From Pseudomonadota bacterium (GTDB lineage Bacteria; Pseudomonadota; Gammaproteobacteria; Burkholderiales; Rhodocyclaceae), in contig WRJU01000184.1 of NCBI GenBank assembly GCA_009778425.1, positions 1 through 9,117 on the forward strand: DNA of 9,117 bases, read 5' to 3'. Positions 1-6,478 of this stretch are shown here, piece after piece. The position numbers and the translations under genes are program-made. The notes under the pieces were generated by a model. The model saw only the letters and a list, made by a program, of their open reading frames with translations, was not told the DNA's origin and did not search any database. The first letter of the stretch is position 1. Every line of letters starts with the position of its first letter.

Positions 1-131
1 TGCATCATTTCAATCGCGCAACAGGCCAGCCCGAAAGTCACCGGCCACAAAGACCCCGTGCGCGTCCAGTTGATGACCGTATCCAGCGAAGTGGTCACGA
101 AACCTTCACGAAAAATACCTTCGATACTCAT
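1..131 (-). CDS. nuoB: NADH-quinone oxidoreductase subunit B (NuoB), 5' part only
   Basis: This is the N-terminal 43 codons of the complex I subunit that carries the terminal iron-sulfur cluster N2, which passes electrons to quinone at the junction of the peripheral and membrane arms. The translation begins MSIEGIFREGFVTTSLD and reaches the conserved stretch FGLACCAIEMM (residues 33-43). The adjacent cysteines C37 and C38 in that stretch are N2 ligands in this family. The gene runs off the left edge of the window, so the other two cluster cysteines cannot be checked. The ATG lies 3 bases after the nuoA stop. A GGGAA sequence overlapping the end of nuoA can serve as the ribosome site. This spacing indicates translation from the same message as nuoA. 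Identification rests on motif recognition and on the nuoA-nuoB order. Confidence 0.95.
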   Translation of the reverse strand, partial: MSIEGIFREGFVTTSLDTVINWTRTGSLWPVTFGLACCAIEMM

Positions 132-134
132 GTT

Positions 135-509
135 TCATTCCCAATCGAGCGCGCCATTCTTCCACTCGACGATGTAACCGATGACCAGAATGGCGAGAAA
201 CACCATGACCGAACCGAACAGGAACCACGCCGCCGCCCCGGCGGCGATGAACTCCTTGAACACCACTGCCCACGGAAAAAGGAACGCGATTTCGAGATCG
301 AACAGGATAAAAAGGATGGCGATCAGATAGTAGCGGACGTCGAACTTCATCCGGGCATCTTCAAACGCGTCGAAGCCGCATTCATAGGCGGCCATTTTCC
401 CCGCGTCCGGCCGGTTCGGCCCGAGCGTCTTGCCAAGAAAGAACGGCACGACGCCGAAAGCAAGACCAACGAAAACGAACAACAGTACCGGCAGATAGTT
501 GTCCAGCAT
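135..509 (-). CDS. nuoA: NADH-quinone oxidoreductase subunit A (NuoA)
   Basis: This is a small membrane subunit of respiratory complex I, located at the base of the membrane arm near the quinone site. The product has 124 residues, close to the usual size. Three membrane segments are visible at about 7-27, 61-80 and 97-114. The family signatures are present: YECGF at 42-46 in the first loop, the FDVRYY...LFDLEIAFLFPW block at 56-80 with its conserved acidic residues D71 and E73, and the C-terminal VEWKNGALDWE. The ATG at 509 is preceded by a purine-rich Shine-Dalgarno tract (GGAGGAG, read on the minus strand at 524-518). nuoB follows after 3 bases, so this is the first gene of the nuo operon. 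The upstream neighbour on the same strand is tRNA-Leu, an arrangement seen in many beta- and gammaproteobacteria. Confidence 0.97.
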   Translation of the reverse strand: MLDNYLPVLLFVFVGLAFGVVPFFLGKTLGPNRPDAGKMAAYECGFDAFEDARMKFDVRYYLIAILFILFDLEIAFLFPWAVVFKEFIAAGAAAWFLFGSVMVFLAILVIGYIVEWKNGALDWE

Positions 510-646
510 GACCCTCTCTCCTCCGCTATCGCATCAGGTGCGACCCGAAAATTTCGGCAGCTCAAAGCATAGCCCATGCTGCCTTGTATCATTCTTTCAG
601 TTTCTGCGGAAGCAGCCGCCCCCGCTTTAACATGAATCATTTTTAC
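510..646 (-). promoter_or_regulatory. Structured leader between tRNA-Leu and nuoA
   Basis: This 137-base spacer holds no gene. Read on the minus strand it carries three neighbouring palindromes just upstream of the nuoA ribosome site. The first has arms at 578-583 and 556-561 (GGCAGC/GCTGCC), with an overlapping alternative stem AGCAT/ATGCT at 566-570 and 576-580. The second is the 13-base palindrome 545-557 (CCGAAAATTTCGG). The third has arms at 539-543 and 529-533 (TCGCA/TGCGA) around a 5-base loop. None has a T-tract, so they do not look like intrinsic terminators. I see no convincing sigma-70 promoter here. nuoA may therefore be reached by read-through past the tRNA, or from a promoter I cannot recognise. 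The functional role is inference. Confidence 0.4.
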
Positions 647-731
647 TGGTGCCGACGATGAGACTCGAACTCATACGGCTTTCGCCACTACCCCCTCAAG
701 ATAGCGTGTCTACCAATTTCACCACGTCGGC
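647..731 (-). tRNA. tRNA-Leu(GAG), with encoded CCA
   Basis: The minus strand folds as a complete 85-base leucine tRNA. The 7-bp acceptor stem GCCGACG/CGTCGGC is perfect, followed by discriminator A and a genomically encoded CCA at 649-647. The D-arm contains the AATTGGTAGACACGC sequence typical of leucine tRNAs. The anticodon arm is CTATC-TTGAGGG-GGTAG, which puts anticodon GAG at 697-695. A short variable arm and a T-arm with GTTCGAGTC follow. The sequence closely resembles the E. coli GAG leucine tRNA. It reads CUC and CUU codons. It lies between secG and nuoA on the same strand, and must be cut out of any longer transcript. Confidence 0.97.
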
Positions 732-744
732 GTAACAGACTGTG

Positions 745-773
745 ATTCTATGTTTTTTCTCTCTCACATGCAA
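745..773 (-). promoter_or_regulatory. Candidate sigma-70 promoter for tRNA-Leu
   Basis: On the minus strand, TTGCAT (773-768) is followed after exactly 17 bases by TAGAAT (750-745), which matches the -10 consensus at five of six positions. Transcription would start near 738, giving a leader of about 7 bases before the tRNA. It lies in the 95-base gap after the secG stop. This would let the tRNA, and perhaps nuo, be expressed independently of tpiA-secG. It was found by eye only. Confidence 0.45.
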
Positions 774-826
774 AACCTGGGCAGTCCCCTCCATTGTTTT
801 CTGATTGGCGCATCCATTTTACGCGG

Positions 827-1210
827 CTAATCCGGAATCTCGCCCGCAGCCCCCTTCCCGGCTGGCGCGCCCTCTGGTGCAGGGGCAGGAGCGGGAGCGG
901 GAACAGGCGCGGGAACGGCCTCAGCGGGAACCGAACTACCGTCCATAACACTGGCAGGCGCTTTGGGCGCGTGGCTTGCCAGGTACGCCAGGCTTAGACT
1001 GGTGATGAAAAACACCGTCGCCAGCGCCGCCGTGGTTCGGCTCAGGAAATTGGCCGACCCGGACGACCCGAACAGGCTGCCCGAAGCACCACTGCCAAAA
1101 GCCGCGCCCATGTCGGCCCCCTTGCCGTGCTGCATCAGAATGAGGCCTATCATTCCAAGCCCCGCCAACACATGAACCAGCAACACAAAATTGAAAATCG
1201 TACTGCCCAT
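827..1210 (-). CDS. secG: Preprotein translocase subunit SecG with Pro/Ala-rich tail
   Basis: SecG is the small accessory subunit of the SecYEG inner-membrane channel. The product has 127 residues with two membrane segments, at about 6-26 and 59-78. Between them is the family loop LMQHGKGADMG, followed by FGSGASGSLFGSSGSANFLSR. After the second helix comes a hydrophilic tail of about 49 residues with repeating Pro-Ala units (about 99-113), making it longer than the 110-residue E. coli protein. Two consecutive ATG codons are possible, at 1213 and 1210. I chose the second because the GAGG of the ribosome site is 5 bases from it and only 2 from the first. tpiA ends 29 bases upstream, so the two are probably one transcription unit. 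An open frame extends upstream to 1498, but that part lies opposite or within tpiA and is not SecG. Confidence 0.95.
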   Translation of the reverse strand: MGSTIFNFVLLVHVLAGLGMIGLILMQHGKGADMGAAFGSGASGSLFGSSGSANFLSRTTAALATVFFITSLSLAYLASHAPKAPASVMDGSSVPAEAVPAPVPAPAPAPAPEGAPAGKGAAGEIPD

Positions 1211-1239
1211 CATTTCCTCGATAAAAAACCGTGGGGCGC

Positions 1240-1986
1240 TCAACAGGCCCCGTTTGCCACCGCCGCCCGGCAGATAGCCATGAAATCCTGTGCGGACAGC
1301 GCCGCACCGCCGATCAATCCCCCATCGACATCGGGCATTGCGAAAAGCGCCGCCGCATTGTCCGCTTTGACGCTTCCGCCATAGAGGATACGCATTTCCG
1401 CCGCCAGAGCGCCATTTTCCGCGAGCCAGCGCCGGATGGCGGCATGTGCCTCGCCCGCCTCTTCTGCGCTTGCCGCTCGCCCGGACCCGATTGCCCATAC
1501 CGGCTCGTAAGCAATAACCGACCGTGACAACCCCTGCGCGCCGACGATCTCCAGCACCGCGCCAAGCTGACGGCCAACCACTTCCATCACCCGCCCCGCC
1601 TCGCGTTCGGCCAGCGATTCACCGACGCAGACGATGGGCACAAGCCCAGCGCGCAACGCCGCTGCCGCCTTGCGCCCGACCGTGGCATCATCCTCACCGA
1701 ACAGCGCGCGCCGCTCGGAATGGCCGACAATCACATAACGGCAACCCATTTCAGCGAGCATTTCCGCGCTCACCTCGCCGGTATACGCGCCGGACTGGAA
1801 TTCGCTCACCGTCTGCGCGCCCAGCGCCATCCCGTCCAGGAGCGAAGCCGCCTGGGCAAGATACGGAAACGGCACGCACACCGCCCTGTCCACCCCGGCC
1901 AGCGCGCCGCATGCCTTGAGCAAGGACTCGTTCGCGGCCAGAGAGCCATTGAGCTTCCAGTTACCGACAACCAGTTTTTGGGGCAT
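1240..1986 (-). CDS. tpiA: Triosephosphate isomerase
   Basis: This cytoplasmic enzyme interconverts dihydroxyacetone phosphate and glyceraldehyde 3-phosphate in glycolysis and gluconeogenesis. The 248-residue product has the full TIM-barrel length. It shows the catalytic N9 and K11 in VGNWKLNG, the catalytic histidine H89 in VIVGHSERR, and the catalytic glutamate E161 in AYEPVWAIGSG, with the flexible loop 6 following. The phosphate-binding glycines are in LYGGSV (201-206) and GGLIGGAAL (222-230). Loop 6 reads GSGR where GTGK or GTGR is common, a mild variation. The ATG at 1986 has no clear Shine-Dalgarno sequence, but no other start fits, because the protein begins with the canonical KLVVGNWK. 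It is the first gene of the tpiA-secG unit and is divergent from parC. Confidence 0.98.
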   Translation of the reverse strand: MPQKLVVGNWKLNGSLAANESLLKACGALAGVDRAVCVPFPYLAQAASLLDGMALGAQTVSEFQSGAYTGEVSAEMLAEMGCRYVIVGHSERRALFGEDDATVGRKAAAALRAGLVPIVCVGESLAEREAGRVMEVVGRQLGAVLEIVGAQGLSRSVIAYEPVWAIGSGRAASAEEAGEAHAAIRRWLAENGALAAEMRILYGGSVKADNAAALFAMPDVDGGLIGGAALSAQDFMAICRAAVANGAC

Positions 1987-2012
1987 GAATGATTCTGAAA
2001 GCGACTACCAAA

Positions 2013-2036
2013 ACATTCGATTATACAGAAAAATGT
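2013..2036 (-). promoter_or_regulatory. tpiA promoter: perfect -10 box inside an inverted repeat
   Basis: A consensus TATAAT is present on the minus strand at 2025-2020, giving an expected start near 2013 and a leader of about 27 bases to tpiA. No good -35 is seen at 16-18 bases (CATCAA or CCATCA). The -10 lies inside an ACATT (2013-2017) / AATGT (2032-2036) inverted repeat with a 14-base spacer, which could be an operator. The operator role is a guess from geometry. Confidence 0.45.
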
Positions 2037-2041
2037 GTAAC

Positions 2042-2068
2042 TTGATGGGTAAAGCACGTACTTATACA
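2042..2068 (+). promoter_or_regulatory. Weak candidate parC promoter
   Basis: The plus strand carries TTGATG (2042-2047) and TATACA (2063-2068) with a short 15-base spacer. It is the best sigma-70-like pair in the divergent tpiA-parC region. The spacing is poor, so the assignment is tentative. Confidence 0.2.
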
Positions 2069-2118
2069 TGAGTTAATATCGCGCCCTGACCCGACACGCT
2101 CTCTTGCCGCAGCGCTTC

Positions 2119-4422
2119 ATGAACGATAACGCCCTCCCCCCTGGCGACACCGCCGCCCCGTTTCCCTCCGACACACTCCCGCTGGATTGGTACGCCGAAC
2201 GCGCCTATCTCTCCTATGCGATGAGCGTGGTACGCGCGCGCGCACTGCCGCAGGTCGAAGACGGCCTCAAGCCCGTGCAGCGTCGCATTCTTTTTGCGAT
2301 GAACGAAATGCGCCTCTCGGCGGCGGCCCGGCACGTCAAATCGGCGCGGGTCGTGGGCGATGTAATCGGCAAATACCACCCGCACGGCGACTCCAGCGTC
2401 TACGACGCGATGGTGCGGGTCGCGCAGGATTTTTCCTTGCGTTACCCGCTGGTCGACGGACAAGGCAATTTCGGCTCGCGCGACGGCGATTCGGCGGCAG
2501 CAATGCGTTATACCGAGTGCCGCCTGACCCCGATTGCCGAACTCCTGCTTTCCGAAATCGACCGGGGAACGGTCGATTTCGCCCCCAACTACGACGGTGC
2601 TTTCAAGGAACCGCAACTGCTCCCGGCACGGCTGCCCTTCGTGCTGCTCAACGGCGCTTCCGGCATCGCCGTGGGCATGGCGACGGAAATACCGCCGCAC
2701 AATTTGAATGAGGTCGCCGCCGCCGCGATTTTCCTGATCTGCAACCCTGAAGCCACGCTCGACGACATCCTGAACATCCTGCCCGGCCCGGATTTTCCCG
2801 GCGGCGGGCAGTTGATCTCCCCGCCGCAGGTCATCCGCGAGGCTTACGCCAGCGGGCGCGGCAGCCTGCGGATGCGGGCGCGCTGGCACTTCGAGGAACT
2901 GGCGCGCGGACAATGGCGCGCCATCATCGACGAGTTGCCGCACGGCGTCAGCACCGCGCAGGTGCTGGCCGAAATCGAATCCCTCACCAACCCGCAGCCC
3001 CGCACGGGCAAAAAAGAAGTCGGGGCGGAACAAAAAAACCTCAAACAGCTCGTCCTGGGCGCGCTCGACGCCGCACGAGACGAATCGAGCGACAAAGCTC
3101 CCGTGCGTATCGTGCTGGAGCCGCGTTCGAGCCGCCAGCCACGCGACGAATTCATGGCGGTGCTGCTCGCGCATACCAGCCTGGAGACCTCCGTATCGGT
3201 CAATCTCACGATGATCGGCCGCGACGGCAGGCCGCAGCAGAAAAACCTGCTGCAAATCCTCGCCGAATGGGTCGACTTCCGCTACCTCACCGTGCAGCGC
3301 CGCAGCCGCTTCCGGCTCGATGAAGTCGAACGACGCATCCACATCCTCGACGGGCGCATGATCGCGTTCCTGCGTATCGAAGAAGTCATCCGTGTCATCC
3401 GCGAATCCGACGAACCCAAACCGGCACTGATTTCCGCCTTTGGGCTGAGCGAAGCGCAAGCCGAGGATATTCTTGAGATCCGCCTGCGCCAGCTTGCCCG
3501 CCTGGAAGGTTTCAGGATCGAGAAGGAACTGGCCGAATTGCGCGAGGAGCGCGACAGCCTGCGGCGGCTGCTCGACAACCGCGCCGCGCAGACCCGTCTA
3601 CTGCTGAAGGAAATCGACTCCGACGCCAAAAAATTCGGCGACGCCCGCCGAACCCTGATCGAAGCCGTCACCCCCATCGCCCCCGCAGAAATCAGCGTAC
3701 CGGACGAGCCGGTGACGGTAATCGTGTCGAAAAACGGTTGGGTGCGCTCGCGCCAAGGCCACGGCATCGACCCTGCGGGCATCAACTACAAGGCGGGCGA
3801 TTTTCCGCTGGCCGTCATCGAGACGCGCAGCGCCTGGCCGCTCGTCGTGCTCGACACGCATGGCCGTGCCTATACGGTCAGAGTTCCCGACCTGCCGAGC
3901 GGGCGCGGCGACGGTGTGCCCGTCTCCACCCTGATCGACTTTCAGGACGGCGGCAAACTTGTCCAGGTCGTGAGCGCCGAACCCGAATCCATGTGGTTCT
4001 TTGCCAACAGCGGCGGCTACGGCTTCATCTGTGCACTGGCCGACGCCACCGGGCGGCAGCGCGCAGGCAAGGCCTTCATGACGCTCGAAGGCACGGAAAC
4101 GGTGCTCGCGCCCACGCGCGTTGTCGGCCAATGGATTGCCGCCGTGTCGAGCGCGAGCCGGATACTGGTCTTTCCGCAAGCCGAAATGAAAGTCCAGGCC
4201 GGAGGCCGGGGCGTGATCGTCATGGCGCTCGACTCGGACGAACGGCTGGCTGCCGTCGCGGTTCCCGCCGACAATGCCCCGCTCACCGTCGAAGGCATCG
4301 GACGGGGCAACAAACCCTCCACGCTCACGCTCTCTCCCGCGCAGCGTGAAGGGCTGCGCCACCGCCGCGCGCGGCGGGGCACACTATTGGCTTCAAAGAT
4401 CAGGCCGGAACGGATGTTCTGA
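2119..4422 (+). CDS. parC: DNA topoisomerase IV subunit A (ParC)
   Basis: ParC is the DNA-breaking subunit of topoisomerase IV, which separates linked daughter chromosomes with ParE. The product has 767 residues, the normal length for this family. The N-terminal core begins LPLDWYAERAYLSYAMSVVRARALP and continues with EDGLKPVQRRIL. The quinolone-determining region reads KYHPHGDSSVYDAM, with S92 and D96 at the positions of E. coli Ser80 and Glu84, which looks drug-sensitive. The catalytic tyrosine is Y131 in AMRYTECRL. The pinwheel C-terminal domain starts near residue 530. It has the degenerate GWVRSRQGHG instead of the GyrA-box QRRGGKG, which separates ParC from GyrA. The start was set at ATG 2119. 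An in-frame TTG at 2104 is possible, and neither has a good Shine-Dalgarno sequence. parE is not adjacent, so the partner must be encoded elsewhere. Confidence 0.96.
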   Translation: MNDNALPPGDTAAPFPSDTLPLDWYAERAYLSYAMSVVRARALPQVEDGLKPVQRRILFAMNEMRLSAAARHVKSARVVGDVIGKYHPHGDSSVYDAMVRVAQDFSLRYPLVDGQGNFGSRDGDSAAAMRYTECRLTPIAELLLSEIDRGTVDFAPNYDGAFKEPQLLPARLPFVLLNGASGIAVGMATEIPPHNLNEVAAAAIFLICNPEATLDDILNILPGPDFPGGGQLISPPQVIREAYASGRGSLRMRARWHFEELARGQWRAIIDELPHGVSTAQVLAEIESLTNPQPRTGKKEVGAEQKNLKQLVLGALDAARDESSDKAPVRIVLEPRSSRQPRDEFMAVLLAHTSLETSVSVNLTMIGRDGRPQQKNLLQILAEWVDFRYLTVQRRSRFRLDEVERRIHILDGRMIAFLRIEEVIRVIRESDEPKPALISAFGLSEAQAEDILEIRLRQLARLEGFRIEKELAELREERDSLRRLLDNRAAQTRLLLKEIDSDAKKFGDARRTLIEAVTPIAPAEISVPDEPVTVIVSKNGWVRSRQGHGIDPAGINYKAGDFPLAVIETRSAWPLVVLDTHGRAYTVRVPDLPSGRGDGVPVSTLIDFQDGGKLVQVVSAEPESMWFFANSGGYGFICALADATGRQRAGKAFMTLEGTETVLAPTRVVGQWIAAVSSASRILVFPQAEMKVQAGGRGVIVMALDSDERLAAVAVPADNAPLTVEGIGRGNKPSTLTLSPAQREGLRHRRARRGTLLASKIRPERMF

Positions 4423-4489
4423 ATGCCCGCAAGCGCTGTGGAACGCAACACGGACACCCTTTAGTCTTTGTATCCCTCCCGCTCCTTCT

Positions 4490-4522
4490 GGCCCTCTCTC
4501 CCGCTTGTCGGGAGAAAGGGCC
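4490..4522. terminator. Hairpin between convergent parC and chemoreceptor gene
   Basis: There are 14-base arms at 4490-4503 and 4509-4522 with one C-A mismatch and a 5-base loop (CTTGT). The hairpin starts 3 bases after the chemoreceptor stop and lies 67 bases after the parC stop. No T-tract follows on either strand, so it may act as a bidirectional 3' stabiliser or a factor-assisted terminator rather than a textbook intrinsic terminator. The core CTCTCCCG-loop-CGGGAGA resembles small intergenic palindromes that recur in many proteobacterial genomes. Copy number cannot be judged from this window. Confidence 0.6.
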
Positions 4523-4525
4523 AAT

Positions 4526-6181
4526 TCAGACCTTGAACTTCTCCACCGCGCTGCGCATCGCGCGCGTCAGTTGCTCGACATGCTTTATCCCTTTTGAAGT
4601 ATCGCGCACGGTGGCGCTGTTTTTCTCCGCCGCCTGGGCAACCTGTTCGACCTGCTGCGCGATTGCCTGACTGGCGATGCCCTGTTCGGACAGGACGACG
4701 GTGATGTCGCTGACGTGCGTCTGAACCTGCTTGGCGCCCTCCTGGATATTCATGATCGCCTCCCCGGCCCGGTCGGCCAGCACGACGCCGGACTCCACCC
4801 GTGTAGCGACATTGCTCATCGCGTTCACCGCCGAATGCGAACTGCCCTGGATGGCCGCGATCATCGTACCGATCTCGCCCGTGGCGCTCGTAGTGCGCTC
4901 GGCCAGTTTTCTCACCTCATCGGCCACGACGGCAAAACCGCGCCCCTGCTCGCCCGCGCGCGCCGCCTCGATGGCCGCGTTCAACGCCAGCAGGTTGGTC
5001 TGGTCGGCAACATCCTTGATGACCTGCACAATGCTGGAAATCTGTTCGGACTGTTGACCCAGTTTGGTGATGCTCTCGGAGGACTCGCGCACCGCTCCGG
5101 CCATCGCGTGCATCTCGCTGACGGTTCGACGGATGACATCCCCGCCCTGCTGCGAGAGTTCATCGGTATGCTGCGTGATTTCGGAGGTTTCCTGCGCGTT
5201 CTGGCTGATGTGGGTGACGCTGACGGTCAATTCCTCGACTGAGGCGGCCATCGCCGAAGCGGTCTCGCTGGTTGCTTCGGAATCATGGGCGACCTGCTGC
5301 GCGCCGACGGAAATCTCGGTTATCGCGGCATCGAGTTGGGCTGTATTTTTCAGAATTTCGCTCAGGGTTTTTTGCAGGACACTCAGCAATTGATTGAACG
5401 AGGCCGCAGTCTGCCCCACCTCGTCGGAACTGGAAACCACCACGCGCCGGGTGAAATCGCCGCTCTGCTCGATTTCGCCCATCACCCTCTGCAAGCTCGA
5501 CAATGGGGCAGTGATGGAACGAATGATCTTCCAGGCAATGAAGATGCCGAGCAGCAGACCAACGACAAAGATAATCAGCATGTGCATGCGTGATGACTCA
5601 TAAGTTGCCGTGGCTTTCTCAAACTCCTGCGCTGCGAGTTTGTCATTTGCGTCAATCAGGTTGCGGGCGGACTGTCCTACGCTTTTCCCTATTGAAAGGA
5701 AATTCAGAATGAACCGCTCGTAAGTCTTGTAGGAAAAATCATTGTTGCGCAGCGAAACGATGGTGGGGCGGACGGCCTCCTGAACGAATCTGGTGTAGTC
5801 TTCGCTGAATTGAAGAAGCAGTTTCTTTTCTTCTTCCTCCAGAGGAGTAGCGCTATAGGCTGCCAACACTGCGTCAATCTCCTTGAGCAAGTTTTCAATC
5901 TCGTCCAGATGTACCCCAATCGCGTGGTCGTGGATTTTGCTGACTTCCGAGCCAGGGTCGTGCTGCAAAGCACGATAAACATTGGTATTCAGTGTGCCAA
6001 GGTCGCGTTCGATTTTGGCAAACTGAGTCATCGCAGCGACCTTTGTGTTATACATGACGTCCATGTTGCCCGACATCTTTGCCATATCGAACATTCCTAA
6101 CAGCGCAACGATGACGGTAATCGCGGAAGCAACCGCAGTAAGAAAGAAAAGCCTGCTACCCACTTTGAAATGATTGAACAT
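4526..6181 (-). CDS. Transmembrane methyl-accepting chemotaxis protein, four-helix-bundle sensor type
   Basis: This is a 551-residue chemoreceptor that controls the CheA kinase and hence flagellar or twitching behaviour. In order it has a short cytoplasmic start, TM1 (about 10-31), a periplasmic all-helical sensor (about 32-199, compatible with the 4HB_MCP type), TM2 (about 200-220), a HAMP domain (about 219-271) and a long coiled-coil signalling domain. The kinase-control tip is textbook: DVADQTNLLALNAAIEAA, then RAGEQGRGFAVVADEVRKLAERT (about 390-430). The C-terminus is EKFKV and lacks the NWETF-like CheR tether, so it probably relies on other receptors for, or needs no, tethered methylation. 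The ATG at 6181 has a good Shine-Dalgarno GGAGG 8 bases upstream. No che genes are adjacent. The ligand cannot be told from the sequence. No FlhDC/FliA-type promoter was recognised. Confidence 0.95.
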   Translation of the reverse strand: MFNHFKVGSRLFFLTAVASAITVIVALLGMFDMAKMSGNMDVMYNTKVAAMTQFAKIERDLGTLNTNVYRALQHDPGSEVSKIHDHAIGVHLDEIENLLKEIDAVLAAYSATPLEEEEKKLLLQFSEDYTRFVQEAVRPTIVSLRNNDFSYKTYERFILNFLSIGKSVGQSARNLIDANDKLAAQEFEKATATYESSRMHMLIIFVVGLLLGIFIAWKIIRSITAPLSSLQRVMGEIEQSGDFTRRVVVSSSDEVGQTAASFNQLLSVLQKTLSEILKNTAQLDAAITEISVGAQQVAHDSEATSETASAMAASVEELTVSVTHISQNAQETSEITQHTDELSQQGGDVIRRTVSEMHAMAGAVRESSESITKLGQQSEQISSIVQVIKDVADQTNLLALNAAIEAARAGEQGRGFAVVADEVRKLAERTTSATGEIGTMIAAIQGSSHSAVNAMSNVATRVESGVVLADRAGEAIMNIQEGAKQVQTHVSDITVVLSEQGIASQAIAQQVEQVAQAAEKNSATVRDTSKGIKHVEQLTRAMRSAVEKFKV

Positions 6182-6299
6182 TACCGACGCCTCCCAGGGA
6201 ATAGAACTACTTAATGGATCAAACTGGCTGCGATGAATAGCAAGTCCACTATCAGTATCTGCTGAGCAAAAGTTTTTCGATGCAAAAAAGTACCTGGTT

Positions 6300-6442
6300 C
6301 ACGTCATGTTGCTGCGTGATGAGTTTTGCCAGCACTGCATCCATGATGGGGCTGAGGGGGTGTCCGCTTTGCACGCATGACGGACGGCCAGGTCGAGTAC
6401 GCGCGGCTGGTTGCAGCGCACGATGCCAGTGGTCTTTATGGC
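6300..6442 (-). pseudogene. Frameshifted C-terminal relic of a PemK/MazF-like toxin
   Basis: In one minus-strand frame, from 6442, the translation reads AIKTTGIVRCNQPRVLDLAV and continues for about ten residues. This resembles the GVVRCDQPRALDL-type C-terminal strand of PemK/MazF (ChpB-like) mRNA-cleaving toxins. The expected final helix then appears in a second frame as SPIMDAVLAKL (ATG codon at 6344). Losing one base in the C-run at 6360-6356 would explain the switch. Only about 45 of the roughly 110 family residues remain. No toxin N-terminus and no antitoxin gene are present, and a terminator lies just upstream. It is best read as a dead remnant of a toxin-antitoxin module. The match was made from memory of the family pattern, without alignment, so chance similarity is possible. 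Confidence 0.38.
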
Positions 6443-6450
6443 AAGGCAAA

Positions 6451-6478
6451 GCCAAAACGGCGGGCCACCGCCGTTGGC
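6451..6478 (-). terminator. Intrinsic terminator of the glycosyltransferase gene
   Basis: On the minus strand, a perfect 8-bp stem AACGGCGG/CCGCCGTT (arms 6475-6468 and 6463-6456) encloses the loop TGGC. It is extended by an outer GGC/GCC pair (6478-6476 with 6453-6451) across a two-base bulge. A moderately T-rich tail (TTTTGGCTTT) follows. It lies 36 bases after the glycosyltransferase stop. Confidence 0.75.

Noticed and set aside
1211..1498. N-terminal extension of SecG to 1498
   Set aside because: That part overlaps tpiA in another frame, and SecG has a normal start with a ribosome site at 1210/1213.
2104..2118. TTG 2104 as the parC start
   Set aside because: There is no Shine-Dalgarno sequence in front of it, and the ATG at 2119 gives the usual family length. 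It is not fully excluded.
2062..3459. A 465-codon open frame on the minus strand opposite parC, and another at 3598-4362
   Set aside because: They mirror the codon pattern of parC in high-GC DNA, match no family I know and have no ribosome site. parC is unmistakable on the other strand.
4715..5593. Plus-strand open frames opposite the chemoreceptor signalling domain
   Set aside because: They are antisense shadows of a strongly conserved minus-strand coding region.
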